A stretch of 64,000 nt of DNA. Source: Armillaria gallica (taxonomy: Eukaryota; Basidiomycota; Agaricomycetes; Agaricales; Physalacriaceae). The first letter of the stretch is position 1, and each line of letters starts with the position of its first letter. A program made the translations under genes and the position numbers. Shown here one piece after another: positions 45,855-59,101 of the stretch. The DNA is taken from NCBI GenBank assembly GCA_037576215.1, contig JBANDB010000001.1:3596001-3660000 (forward strand), in the 5' to 3' direction. Below the pieces are notes generated by a model that made no database searches, was not told the DNA's origin, and was given only the letters and a program-made list of their open reading frames with translations.

Positions 45855-48800
45855 ATGGCCAAACCAAAGAAAGGCGCCAAGGTTAAAAACCAACCCACCA
45901 AAAAAGCTGCCGCCCCGCAACCCCCACCCTCTCCTCCGCGGCCGGCTACCCCGCCTCCACCGCCTCCACCGCCTCCGACGATGCTCTCCAAGACTGAACA
46001 AGTTCGCGCAGTCTGGAAGGACTTCTACGCATCCTGGTACACGCCCGGAGCGGTCTCTCACCGCAAAGAACTTGACGCCATTCAGTCTAATGTCGTCTTC
46101 ACTACTGACCAGAAGCAGGACGAGCGTCTTCGTCTCGACGAATCGCTCCGCGAAAGAGCCAAAGCCGAGTGGGAGCGAAGGTTGGAAGAAAAAGGCCTTT
46201 GCGAGGCTGACTGGGTTGACATTACGCCCCCCGAAATGGTGGTAACGTTCAAGATCTTGTTCGGTGTTGAGGTAAGCGAGGAAGAAGTTGCCAAGCATGC
46301 CCAACCAGACATTCAACCTCCACCTCCACCTCCACCCCAACCCGTTCTCATCACTGAACCTTCACCCAGCCCCAGCACGCCGGTGGCATCCTCCTCCTCC
46401 CAAAAACTTCCCATCATCGCCGCCGCCACTGAGATCAATCCCACTGTACCACTGACCACAGAAGTACGGTCAACCAACTTATCCACTTCAGCCTACGCCA
46501 TGGTCAATCCTGCGTCGTTTGGTGGAGCGTTCGATGAAGATGACGACGAAGACGCTGACGGCGAAGCAGGCTTCGACTTCCTTGAGGTAAACACCGCTGT
46601 AGTCCATCGCCACAACCTTGTATTGATTCCAACCATCACAGGTGTTTGATACTGATGCTGTTTCACCCACATCCAGTCAATCTACATCTTGGTGGACTGG
46701 TGCCGACTCCCTGCAGACGTCGCCAAGTACCTCTCCTTCCTCTAAACCCGTCGTCGTTGATTACCCGACTCCGGAAGACCGCATTCCGCGTACCGTGTCC
46801 GTTTCACCCCCGCATCAAGTGCCCGTCGAACTCTGGAAGCCACCGGCACCAGAACCCGTTGCTCACTCCGGTCGCAATGCATTTGCGTCACCCATCTCCT
46901 CAGACGAAGATGTATCGCAGATCTCAGAGTGGTTCGAGAAACTCAAGTCAGAAGAGGAACCATCTAAGGTTCAACCACAGCGCGGAGATTCAGACTTTGT
47001 CCCCTCTGAATGGCTTGACGCATTGAGGATCGACACTGGCGAACCGACGAAGCCTCAGTCCCAACGGAAACATGACCAAGTACCTCGCGTCCGTCAGATA
47101 CCACAGCCAGAACTGTCTCGCGCCTCCCCTCCCACTGCTTATCTTTCGGTTCCGCCTCCCATTTCCAGCTCTGCGTCGACCTCGTCCGCGGCAACAGCCA
47201 CGACGAGTGTTTTATCCTCTTCGCGTTCTAAACAGTCGATCCGTTATATCGGTCCAGTAATCGTCGATCCTCATGACTATGGTCTGCTCCACCCCCAAGA
47301 GAGACACTCCGCTCCGGAACGTTCCCTCAAACAGATGGAAATCGAATTTGAGACGTTCAAAATGGACGTACGATTCAAGATGATAGAGGAGTTCCACATG
47401 GATGCTATCAAGCACGAACGTACTCTGGTGCAGGATATTTCGCAGGGTGAGGACCCTGCAACGCGGATGGTACAACACGAGGTCCAAATGCTGCAATTGC
47501 AGCGCGACAAGGAGGACAAGCGCAAGAAACTGGTTGACGAGGAGAGGCAGAGACGACGGCGAGAGATCAGTGAAAAGGATGACGAACCTCCGCAAGTGAT
47601 GGCGTTCAAGCGAGAGCAAAGGAGGATGGACCAGACCAGGAGAGAGGAAGAAAGGAGGAAGGAGGAGGAATTGAAAAAGAGGGAGGAGGAAATGCAGCGC
47701 AAGGAACTCGAACTCCGAAGGAAGGAAGAGGAGATGAACGAGCGCCAACGGTTGGAGCGGGAGAAGCTAGAATACTTTAAGCGAGAGCACGCATCGAAGC
47801 AGAAGGCGGAGGAGCGTGCGAAACGCGAGAGAGCGGATCGCGAGCGCGAACTGAGGGCTGCTCAAGAGCGCAGCGATAGAGAGGTGGCAATGAAGCTGCA
47901 GGAGCAACTGTCGAGGGAGGCGGAACGGGTGAGAGAACCTGAAATACTGTCGAAGGAGATGCTGGCGTTCCTTCGAGAACAGGAGAGAGCTCAGGAGAAG
48001 AGAGGAGGGGAGGTCAAATTGCCAAAGGAGATGGAAATGTTTTTGCGGGAACAGGAGAGGCTGGAACGGGAACGCCAGGAACGCCAAGGTCGGTCGCGAC
48101 GGAAGGAGGATGAAAAGGCGAAGGAGGGTGGGGATGGTAGGCGAGCCAAGGACATGGAGGAGGTCTTTGCTCGCGAACAGGAGAAGACTAGGGAGCAGGA
48201 CAGGCAGAAATCACGCTCCAGAATGGATGATTCTGACACCAACCTCCGCCCTAACGAGCACCTGTATTGGCGACCCACCGTTGATCCCGACAAGGGAACG
48301 ACCCAGCACAAAAAGCCCCAACCTGCACCAGCCATTTTTGAATCCGACCCCATCGAACGGCCTACAACAACCAGTGGCTGGAAAGTCAAAACTCCAGTGG
48401 ATATCTCGAAGGCCAAGGCAATGGAGCCCTCGGCATCCCGTGCTGTTGCCGATGAAAGTCGAACCAAGGTGCCGCGACCTAGTGCCATCAGGCATGAGAG
48501 TACGGCGTCGCTTCCTGTAGTTGATATGTCTCGGATGAGACCTCAGTCACAGGCGTCTTTCTATCACCATTCCAAATCGTCGCGGTCCTCGGAGACAGAG
48601 AACAGCGGTGCTAGTTCATCCAAGCTCACTCTCGACCACATGAGAGAAATGCCCCCTCCTCCGAAGCTCACGTCGTCGTCGACCTCACAGAGGTTTACTT
48701 CGACAACGCCCCTCCCAGATAATCGGACCATTTGGCTACCCCCAACAATTCAAACCCATCACGACAGTCGGACCCATATGTCGAGATCGACTGTGATTGA

Positions 48801-49269
48801 AAAGACGCACTCGATGCCCGAAACACCTCAGGGACATGTCAGAGCTCGAACAACATCGGATCCCATTCCGCCGACTCCTGCTGCGCCGCCTAAGCCTTCG
48901 CCTGAAACAAAGATGTCAGCGGTGAAGACCAGCAGTAAAGGCAAGACGAACGTGATGCTGGAAGAGGTTCCCGATGAGGAGGGAATCTACAGCGACAAAG
49001 ATGTCCTGCCCGCTGATTCTACGGCGATCATGGTGTCGAACCTGGAGCCTGAGGCTCCAAGGCTGGTCGATACCCGAGAAAAGCGGGTGAGGTGGACGGA
49101 GAGTGTCTCGGGGGGCAGTCCAATGTCTGATGTGACCGTTTTACCGGCCGAGCACGGGGGAAAGACCAGAACAAGCAGCAATGCGCGGCAACCAGCTAAA
49201 TGGGGAGAGACAGCGAAGAAGGGGGTCGAGGAGTGGCAGCGGTGGACAGTGCCCACGTCCTCCATGTAA
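45855..49269 (+). CDS. large disordered coiled-coil protein, hypothetical
   Basis: Two exons, 45855-46586 and 46642-49269, join in phase 0 (GAG to GTG) and give 1,119 residues. The N-terminus is lysine-rich with a run of prolines (MAKPKKGAKVKNQPTKKAAA). Residues 45-140 look folded and helical (RAVWKDFYASWYTPGAVSH, RAKAEWERRLEEKGL, MVVTFKILFGVEV). A disordered part rich in Pro/Ser follows, then about 250 residues of highly charged coiled coil (ELELRRKEEEMNERQRLERE and similar), and again disordered Ser/Pro-rich sequence to the end. No catalytic motif. It resembles the head-to-head neighbour in layout but not in its end domains. A structural or scaffold role is inferred only. Confidence 0.85.
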
Positions 49270-52200
49270 TTATTGCTTTCTCTATTTTTCTTTATTCTTT
49301 TTCCGTGATTCCGTAGACATTATCTTGCTAGATATGTACTATTGAGGGTGTTAGTTGTATACCAGACGTTAATGACATGTAGGGATACTTACAGATACTG
49401 ATGAATCAATGGCTTTGAGACACGCCTCGAAGATTTTGTGCTGAGGACAGTGGTTGAGAGGAAGGTAGGACGCCGTAGTGTCGCAAACGTGAGGTCGAAG
49501 GTCTTGCTGACACGATGCATGTGATATGAGTGAACGGAAGGAAAAGGCGATGCTTCTCGGCGCATATAGTCAGATAATGATAGGTAATATCTACGCATGG
49601 GTAAGTCAGCCTTTCGACGAAGAACGTAGATAGCGACAGACATTTCATTGGGCAGTAAATAGCGTTGCAATGCCATGGAGCCAACTTGTCGACGTACTGT
49701 ACAAAGAAATCAAGACAGAGAAACTCACCTGTGCTCTTCTCTCCGCCTAGGCAAAAGGAGGCAATCAAGCGACGCCAAAGGTCGACTACACATATACCGT
49801 CTCCAGGTCGGTGCCTTTGAAAATGTCTAGTATCTGCCCACGGTCAAGAATAAATGACAGGAAGAGAGATCCGAGGATGGATGATGAACGACATCGAAGC
49901 GAAGATAACGATAGAGCCCAGGATCTTCCGTTGATTGGGCGGAAAGGGACTAGGCAACGGCCGAACACGCGACGTGTTTAAATCACGTGATGATCCGCGT
50001 CTTGTTTCGTTGATATTTGGCGCGTCACTTCACCTCGTGTTCTGCCTCATGTTAAACTCGATGTAGGAAAAATATAGCTCACCTTTCTCTGGAAGCTCTG
50101 ACTGCATAGCCTATGATGTCCTATTCCGATAGAAATTATCCTCATTAACTTTACTCGGCTTGCTCACCGGCGTTTTAGCGGATTAAGGAAAATATTAACT
50201 AAGGACTTTCATGCGTTCATTCCGGAGGGGCTCCTAGAACATTTCTATTCAACAGTTTTTCCATCATCAATGAGCAATCAAGGAAGTCCACGTATACCGA
50301 AAATCCTGCAGTCAACATGCCTAACCGAACAGAGAGAACTGGAGCGTCTCATGGGAGAACTTCAGCTAGCGTGCCTTCCAAACGCCATGAGTAATGACCG
50401 TGGGTTTTGACACTTTGGCGCAAAACAATCTCCAGACAGAGTCCATTCTTCCTTCCTATATGTCTGTACACTAATACCTACGCATTGAATCCAACACAGC
50501 TGCTACGTGTATGTGTATTGGCATTGGAAGCGAAAAGAGCGTTCCCCCTTGGCCTGGCTCGAAAAACGAGCTATCATCACAGTGGGTGCAATACCCTAAC
50601 AACGCGGAGTCGAGCGAAGGAATCAGAGTCTATGGGCAGTGTACGCGGAGATAGATCAAGGAACAGACAGGTAGCCGTATCCGTTGAGGGAAGCAATGGT
50701 CAAGTTTCAGGAATCATGAGCACGAAGTAGCAAGAGGGAAAAAACGTGCCAGGAGCCGATTCTCCCAGACTGTCGACGAGCTACCTTCGAAATACCACGC
50801 CACACAACTAGATAGAGAAAATGCCATGTATGGGGATAACCGTATTCCTGTATACTGCTAGAATCTCGGCAGTCATCGATTATCCCCATTGCAACCTGCT
50901 CGAAAGACGTGCGTTGTAAACGTAGTCAACAGGCAGAAGATGCTGTCTGAAAGGTAAGTACATAGTCGTTCGCGTCGGATACAATCCGCCAGGGCCCCAT
51001 CTACAGCCGCTGTGATTCCACCAAAAGACCGTAGGGAAAGAGGTAAGCGTCTTCTCAGGTCTTCCACGGATCATCACAGAGCACTAGATTGTTGTAGGGG
51101 CTGAAACCGACTTACTCCCCGGCCACTGGAACAAGGCAGGTACTGATGTTACATACGGATATCATGGTTGTGGTCGCATGCACAGCCGAAGTCGAGAGAG
51201 ACCCCAACGTGCCGTGCACGAAGACTTCACGACCTACGTCGAAATGCGCCGAAGTCCCACCGCCAGAGAGAAAGTGCACTAGAGAAAATATTCTGAGATA
51301 CAGTGTTCTGTTGCTGAGGCGTCTTCCTAAAACGCAGAAAGAACCAGGCGACCGGACTTGATGTCGTATGAAAACAGATGAAAACTAGTACACTGAGATC
51401 TCCGTATTAGGCCCATTGTAGCTGGAGGATTAGCTGACGTCCACTTCAGCCGGTCGTTGGTTTCAGAATCCACGACGAGCCTGAGTGAGTGATGAACGTC
51501 GAGGAGATTGGCCATCCTGCTGCTGAGGGCTTTGGAGGAAATTCGCCTGCATCCTACTGCTGAAAGCTTTGGAGAAAATCCTAGACAACAGAGAGTCAGA
51601 GACGAAGGCAAGAAGCCTAGGCCAGAGCTAGTCTCCCCTAGGCAGACTCTTAATCTCTTGACAGGCAAGCAGTCGAGATTTGAACTTCCAAATCGGTCGA
51701 ATGCCTAGTCCTTTCGTTTTTTACCGGTCCCACCACCAACACTAGCATCACCTTTGAGCGCTGAGCAGCCTACCACTTCCCGAATTAGAGCGAACTGTTT
51801 TGATATTGTACGCAGCCCCAACATACGCCTTTCTTCGTATTCCAATGCCCCCGGGAGGACGGTTGTCCATAAATCGCGTCTGCTACTCCTGAAAATTCCA
51901 GTTGTTATCATCAAAGCTTCTGCCCGTAGAGGGCGCAAGTGGTTGCTATATATTGCCATTGCTGTCACGGGTACCTCTGGGCATCTGCATCAAGAAGGGC
52001 AAAATCTCTAGTCGGAGGACATGCAAAGGGCGGTTGTCAATAATGAAGTGTATGATTTTGTGACAGCGGAAGGTAAGCATAGCCCATTTTCTGCCACGAT
52101 GCAGTTTTGGGACCACTACTGGAGTGATCCGCAGCTGCGGTTCGCATCGCTGATGCTTAGTGTGGGGATACAAGAACATCGACCGAATCGGATCGATGCT

Positions 52201-54494
52201 AGAGAGAGTCAGCTGTATAACAGGGAAACGATTGTTGTCTGGGATGGAAGGAGATGTGTCGTCCTAGAGCCTGGGATAATGAAGAATGTGTATGGACACC
52301 CTGAGTGGGCTGGAGTCCAAGCTGACTCATATCCTTCCGCATGCAAAGGGAGTGCCGTACGTGCTTGCATCTTTGATAGACGGGGGCGCTATATTTTTCT
52401 AGGACCTCGATGCGGTAGACCAGGCTCGACGAGAAGATCCAGTTTTCATAGTGGTACAGACGAAGAAAAAAACACCTTGTTCATGCCACTGGACTGACTC
52501 ATCAAACTTGTGCCCTCCTTTGTGAGCTGCTCTACTTGATCTGCCGCCCTTCTTTTTCGCTCATTCTCAATTTTCGAGGTTCCACATTCGTGCATGACAA
52601 TGGAGGATGTCTTGTATCCAGAGGACCACCCCTTTCCGAGACTTTGCATCCAATAGAGACCTTCAGTCTCAGAACTGGAGACAAAAACCTACGTCCTATT
52701 GAAAGATTTCATAATGGCAAGGCGATTGTGGAATAACAATTCATTTGAATGCCCGACGACCGTTCCCTTTCTTCATTTGTCATTTCTATTACGGCTGCAC
52801 TACCTTCGCCTACGCTGGACGAACACTCTCAACCGTTTTAATCTTCACTACTACTCTAGGTTCGTCTTCCCTAGGGATTCTTCTCGTTTGACCTGATCTT
52901 TCTGGCGACGACAACTATATACTTTCCAAACATGCTCAGAAACACTAGAGATTTGAAACGAACTCACGGTCTCCCGTTAATGAGTTAGTCGATGCCTCAG
53001 CATATGTTGTGAGGGCCAACGGTGTGGCTATGGGAAAGGATCGAATGGACGATCGGCCTGTAGACGTTGAACGTGTGCAGAAAATTGCACAGACGGACGA
53101 ATATCAAATAAAAGGTTGGTATGTACCGGTGTTAAGGCCCACAATTAAAGAGCAGCTGGCATCCGCTTGAGGTATTTGGTTCCAGAAAGCGCAAAACCCA
53201 CGACCAACCCGCGCTGAATATAATATATTCGTAGAACCTTGTGCAGAATCGGAAGCCGGTCCGACACATCTATTGCCAACTGTCGACTTTCACATGGACG
53301 CGGATGGACGCCTTTCGCCCATCCCGCGAACCTCGACCTTGTCCTTATGCTGCAGAAGCTCGCGAACTTCTCTGTCACCACCGTGTACATGCGGCCTTGG
53401 CAACGGCGCTTGCCACTTCTGGAACCGGTCGAATGGCGTCTCCTGCGATGGCCTTATTGACTCAACCAAGTGCCACGACGGTTCGCAGTCCTACATTGTT
53501 ACTTACAAAACGCTAGGCATATGCCCAAGGCAACGAGGAATCTAATGATCTGCCCTAGTACTTCTCTTGTTCACGCTCCCATCCGACCCCGACAGACGTA
53601 ATGTAAAAGACTCAGGGCTACGTTATAGCTTCTCAATATCTCCATCCGAAAACAGCTAGTGTATCCATCCTAAGCTAATCCGTCCAGGTCGGCGCCTGTC
53701 AAAAGGCCATAAGCACAATGAATTGATACTCACAGGTCCTTCCCTGGTCGTTACCCGCGACGTGTGTTTAGCTGGCGTTGCCGCTGGGACAAGAATAGCC
53801 GTCTGTGATAAAGTACACCTTAGAGGTTTCGATATTTCCTTTTCCCCTCCTTGGGGCCATTGGGTACGCGTTTCACTGGATGACCCGCACTGGACAGGGA
53901 ATTGTAGGACGTTCATTGCATCGATACAGTTTAGGCCTCCCGTGTACATTTCATGGGTGCATCAAAATCAATCCGAAGCTTGATCCAGTATTCAATCCCA
54001 CACGTTTCCGGTTTCTATGTCTTCCACGGCTATCACAGCTCGTACTTACCGGGGTCTTTAGCGAGTCGACGAGGTGTGCTTTTTAAGACGAAATCTAACT
54101 TTAATATAGATTTCATGACGTTGGGTCCGATGACCACAGCATCCTCCGCTTACGGTGGGGTCTAGACTTGGAATATCAATAAAGCTACATATTCGTTATG
54201 ATAGTGGCTACGCGTGGGGTCGGGGCGTTTGTTTACCACATATATGGACCTGCTGATAGTACTTGCTTCAGGGTCCTCGTCCTTACTCCCCATCCCCCAC
54301 TCTCGTACTCCGATAATCCGCAATCTCCTGCTTGTTGATGGACGAAGATGTTATACTGTTAGCCAAGGATCTGTATGTCCGATCTTCTGCTGTTGCTGAG
54401 TTGCCTTGGATAACGTGTTTTATCAGGCAAGCTTTCAAGGTTAACTTCTAGCTGCTGATCAACTTTGCGGTACTAGTATTGATTCCGTTTCTAG
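49270..54494. other. 5.2 kb gene-poor region
   Basis: No gene could be assembled. Weak candidates are an ORF at 52021-52497 (plus, 158 codons, no domain) and an open stretch at 53167-53545 (plus, 126 codons, no start codon, several cysteines, ending in a stop). They do not join to neighbours by clear splice sites. The first exon of the DUF6533 gene must lie near the right end, perhaps around 54,370-54,480. No terminal repeats were recognised. Confidence 0.45.
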
Positions 54495-55979
54495 TGGTAC
54501 TATGTGGCTTCATGCACAGTCCTCTTCTTCGATTACCTTCTCACTCTAAGCGATGAGGTTGAGTACGCCTGGAAAGGGAGGAAGGGGCCTAGTATGATGT
54601 GCCTCTAAAATATCTGTCGTCTTGTGCTCATCCTCTTGAAGTATTCTTTCTATTTTTATTGGTGAGTTAGTATTCGTGCTATGCGCCATTTCGTTATTGA
54701 CAATGCCCTTGCACGCGAAGAACCGATACTGCGCTATGTCATTTTGCATCATCACTTTATTCGGTGAGTGACTCTATGATACCTTCGAAAGTTAAGTTAT
54801 CGAACGACTCTAGCCTATTTCTCGCCATTGTGGACTTTCGAGGTGCGTGTGACCTTAAAGTAAGTTTGGGCTTGGAGACTGACCGTACATGATTGGTAGA
54901 TGTAAGCTTCTTCCTTCTTCTTCGGAGGGGAACGCGACTTCTCATCCGACCTAATCAGATGTAATCGATTTGCCGTCGTTGAATGGTTGCAAACCCTATT
55001 GGCTGCCATTCCAGCAGAGGCGGTACTATTAATCCGGTACGAACCTCACCCGACGCTCGGGGGTTACTGACTGAACAACCCGTAAGGGTTTACGCTTTGA
55101 CCGGAAGCAGGAAGCTATACATCTTAATTCTCAGCCTTCTCCCCATTACTCAATGTATCATTGTAATTTATGCTATGGCACAACACGGGGAAAATAACGG
55201 TGCGGCATCAATATATCACATTGTGGTGCATCCTCCAATTAAGTATTTCTATTAGCCCTCCCCTTGCCGGATTTATCAGCGCAGTCCAATGGGACTGATT
55301 TGTTTCATGGTAAGCAAGCGTCTGTTAATATGAACTGCACGAGTCCCTAACTACCTGATCGTTCCAGTCTGCATATTATTCTCCAACCCAGTAATGTACG
55401 TCAGCAAACATCTGTCCTGGAAACAAGTCTCATCAAAACATAGGGACACCATTTACCTAACAGTGTCTATTCTTTTCGACAGTATAGTCTTCATTATCAC
55501 GTTACAAGCCACTATTCAGAGCCGCAAAATAATCCCTACTACCCTCCTTCTGCAAAGAATCCAGCGAGACGGGACGCTGTACTTTGGTATCATCCTCACT
55601 GGGAATACCCTCTGGATGATTTTTGCCCTGTGTGGTCGGGTAAGCTGCCCTGTACCTGATACCATTCATTTACGTTGCCGACGACCCATTAGCCCGGCTT
55701 GAAACTGGTGAATGCCCAGTGCGTGTTTCTTGATTAATCTCGCTTATCTTCCCCAACGATTGATGAGTTCTTAGACCCAGCATGATGTAAGTAACCGAAT
55801 TTTAATCACGGACCTAAAGCCGACGTATCTTGTGCAGATTTACGTCTGTCATGATCAGTCGTTTGACACTATCATTACGACGGACGAGCCATGAACGGTA
55901 TTCTGCTTGGAGCTTCAAAGCTTTCGAGTTTAGTGACACGTTGGCGGATAACGAACCGTTGAGGGCAGGAATATCTTGA
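54495..55979 (+). CDS. DUF6533-type membrane protein
   Basis: Many small exons join in phase. The first readable one (54495-54591) encodes WYYVASCTVLFFDYLLTLSD then EVEYAWKGR, the signature start of DUF6533. A 20-nt micro-exon (54642-54661, IFFLFLL) is followed by NRYCAMSFCIITLF at 54721. Later come CNRFAVVEWLQTLL, AVLLIRVYALTGSRKLYIL, a helix QCIIVIYAMAQHG, DTIYLTVSILFDSIVF, DGTLYFGIILTGNTLWMIF and the end FTSVMISRLTLSLRRTSHER with a polar tail to the TGA at 55977. Six or seven membrane spans are expected. The family is large in agaricomycetes and of unknown function. Residues before WYYV belong to an exon I could not place. Confidence 0.8.
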
Positions 55980-56216
55980 AATAAAAGTCGAGTACAGGCA
56001 AATATACAGCACTGAAATCGCACGACATCTGACTTTTTTTAAAGCTTCTATCAATTGACGGCTCGTGTGATACGACTACAATGTTTTTGATCTCTTGCGG
56101 ACTCTTCTATTCTATTCTGTGGCTTCAAGTCGTGGTTACACTGGTCCGGTTTTCCGAATCGGTTCAGAGATCCGCCCTGAGAATGGGTGAGAGTCATGTT
56201 TTTCACAGTACAAACA

Positions 56217-57788
56217 TTAAGATACGCACTTAAGGACGTGTCGGTACTTGACCTTGTTTTCCTTGACGCGCTTTGCGCATTCTCCGACTTCGGACACTGG
56301 GACAAGGGATATCAGGTAAGGGAGCAATCAGCATTCCGGTTATAACACGTACTAGGCCTGACGTCGACCCAGCTCTTGACGCCTTTCTCTACGGCGAGGT
56401 TGAGCATCTGAATGGCTTCCTTCTTGCTCCCTATGTGCGAACCGCTCAAGGAGCATCCGTTGGAGATAAAACCTGAGAATCGTTAGTGTTGACTCTTGTG
56501 GTATAAGAACGAGGAGATACTGACTAGCTCCTCGGAGATCGGGTAGAGTTTCATCAGGCAAAGCGACCATAACGAGCTTGCCATGGACAGTGAGCGTCTG
56601 TAAGAGCTTCGTTAATGGGATCCCATGAGAAACGTCAGCCGTGCACTGAGGATACAATCGTGAGTGTAGTTAGGGTGGAAGCGGTGCGTTATGCGTACTA
56701 TGATGAGATCCAAAGTCATCTCCATGTTCTCCAAGGCGTCGGGTTCGCGAGTTACGACGAATTTATCCGCGCCCATCTCGATGGCGTCAGCCTGACGGGA
56801 CAAGTGAGTAATCAATGCCATTGAAGGGATGGGATAGTTACCTTCTTGCCTGTGCTGCTACTGAAAACAGTGACCTCAGCTCCCAGAGCTTTGGCAAACT
56901 GAATCGCATAGTGACCGAGCCCACCGACTCCGACAATGCCAACTTTCTTACCGGGACTGAAGGAACATTCAGCTCTGGGAAACGGTGTCTGCGATGAAGA
57001 CATACCCAGCGCCGTTACGGACCAACGGGCTGAATACTGTGAGTCCAGCACACAGCATGGGTGCAGCCTGCTCCGAGGAAAGTTTTTCGGGGATGGCGAA
57101 CACATAACGTTCGGAAACACGGATGGCAGTAGAGTAGCCGCCGTATGCCATGTCCCCGTTGGGGTATTTAGCATTGTAGCTGGGTATATGCTATCAGAAA
57201 TGTGAAAACAAGGAGAAACGAACTACGAACGTGTCAACCATATGACGGCAATAGTTCTCGTTGTCGTTTTTGCAGTTGACGCATTTGTTGCAAGACCAAA
57301 TTTGAGCACTACGGAATGTTAACGATGATTGGAAGGTGATGGCCAAATTCAGCACCCACCCGACGCCAACACGGTCGCCTGGCTTGAATTCTTTCACTTT
57401 GGATCCAACGCGAACGACTTTGCCGACGATTTCGTGGCCTGGGATGACGGGAAGCATGGGCTGGCCCCATCCTCCGGTGATGGTATGGAGCTGAGAGACG
57501 CGTCAATTGGTGAGAGATGCTCGCTGAATGCTGTTTGTCTTACATCGCTCCCGCAAACACCACCTGAAGGGAGTCTTTCATTAGCTGTAACTGCGACAAA
57601 CAGTCAGGACATACAGTAATCAATTTTGATATCCACGTCTTCCTCGTCGAAAGTCTTGGGTGTAAAGTCGATGACCTTGAATTCGGTCCACTTTGAAGTG
57701 TCGTGAACGCTGCCAAGAAGGTCAAATGACGCGACACGAAGCAGAACAGGGAGACGGACGCGTATCCTTTCCACTGTAATTCAGGCAT
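56217..57788 (-). CDS. zinc-type alcohol dehydrogenase (CAD/ADH6-like, NADP-dependent)
   Basis: The gene starts [17 protein letters not shown], with an intron that splits GC|C in codon 10, and has about nine exons. Catalytic zinc ligands lie in [17 protein letters not shown] and [12 protein letters not shown]. The structural zinc site is [15 protein letters not shown]. The nucleotide fold shows [20 protein letters not shown], and DMAYGGYST precedes it. The C-terminus ends [15 protein letters not shown]. This is the cinnamyl alcohol dehydrogenase group, which reduces aromatic and other aldehydes, useful to a fungus that meets lignin-derived aldehydes. A 20-nt exon carries most of CGVCGSD. All key residues are present. 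NADP preference is inferred from family membership. Confidence 0.9.
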
Positions 57789-58413
57789 TGTGGTTGTGGT
57801 TGAAGTGAGAGTTGCGTTGGTGGTGAGGACAGTATTTAGGGGATTTGTGGAGGAAAAACGTCATGGCGATCGGGACCGGAAGTGGTCGGGATCTGCACTC
57901 TGCTTCTCCGACGTCTTCGCCACCTCTGCTAAGCTCGTCGTGGTCGGGAGGCCCCAGCAAAGTAAGCTTCCTCTAGTTCAGCGCTAGCAGCGATGAGATT
58001 AACGAAAGACCAGCTGCAGTTAATTACGGGTCAGCGTTTCTGAGACTGCAGTGGAGCTCTGTGAATTGCAGAAGGTGCGTGACTCCTTCTATCAGGCCTA
58101 TAACGGTGCGATGGTACATCCTCTTCCAGCCTCATAGATCGACTGGCAGAACTAGTTGATGGCGTTACCAAAAGACACCGAAGACGGCTGATCCTCACCT
58201 TTCCTTCATTTTTGCTGTCAGCCTCGGTAAAAGAGGCCTACCAGGAGCGACCATCGTGTAATGGTTCGGTTTTGGCATCGGGACCCGGCAGGCGCTGAAC
58301 GTGAACGTTGAAAAATTATAACCGGTCTTCTGTAAAGGTGGCTACGCACATCATTGTTTTCTCACGCATACTTCTCTACTTCTCTCCTTACCTTGACAGA
58401 AATATGTAAATCG
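57789..58413. other. intergenic region between divergent genes
   Basis: About 625 bp between the starts of the dehydrogenase gene and the hypothetical gene at 58414. It must contain both promoters. No repeat or ORF of note. Confidence 0.55.
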
Positions 58414-59101
58414 ATGATTCATCGTTCTCCCTTACATACGCTGCAGAACCCCTCATCTCTTCCATATATAAGGCCACAGTGGTATCGCAAGTACGTCTCT
58501 CCACTTTGTCTTGAACGCCACATGACGTGCATATAGCGATAAAGAGGAACCTTATTCCGACTCACCGTATAAGCGGCTTAAGAACTTGAAAAAGACCAAG
58601 AGGACGCCACGCAAATCTCGAGTAGCTCAACAGGACGACATTCTGGCTGGTCCTTCCCAAGATGCACTGCGTTTATATGACAACTATGTGGACGACGACT
58701 CTCAGTCTGGCTCTTGGTATAGCATCTACAATGACGACGCTCCTCTAGTCGCCCGTACTGGCGTTTGTAGTGGAAATTTGTACTACTAACAATCTGAAGA
58801 ATCGACGCCCGAACTTTCTCAGCACAAAGGCCACCCAGCGTCTTCGAATGGCTCCAAAAGCAGGTGGGATGTCAATTTGGTTTCCCGGTGTTTGCTGATT
58901 CTTACAGTATACTCGAAGAGATGGATACGTGGATCGCCAGCTATTCACAACGATGGCGATGACTTGGACGCTCCTCTTGGGGACTATTCGACGTTTGGCG
59001 ACGACTTGGAACCTCGAAGCGGTGTAGAACTTTTGTCAGATGTAGAGCGCAGCGATGCTTATGCTGCGTCGGGAGACGAGTTCAGCGTCTATGATCTGTG
59101 A
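58414..59101 (+). CDS. hypothetical small acidic/basic protein
   Basis: Exon 1 starts at ATG 58414 (MIHRSPLHTLQNPSS) and joins in phase, through an intron that begins GTACGTC and ends ATATAG, to DKEEPYSDSPYKRLKNLKK and a basic stretch KKTKRTPRKSR. An acidic part DNYVDDDSQSGSWYS follows. The next intron has a TACTAAC branch site. With the donor GTTTGTAG the frame continues to YSKRWIRGSPAIHNDG and an acidic tail ending SGDEFSVYDL at 59101. With the donor GTACTGG it ends earlier in another frame. I prefer the first reading, although it needs a 37-bp intron. No family recognised. The opposite charges of its halves suggest a disordered protein. Confidence 0.45.

Noticed and set aside
45627..46340. 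237-codon minus-strand ORF
   Set aside because: It overlaps the first exon of the coiled-coil gene and its composition mirrors the proline and charged codons of that gene. No domain.
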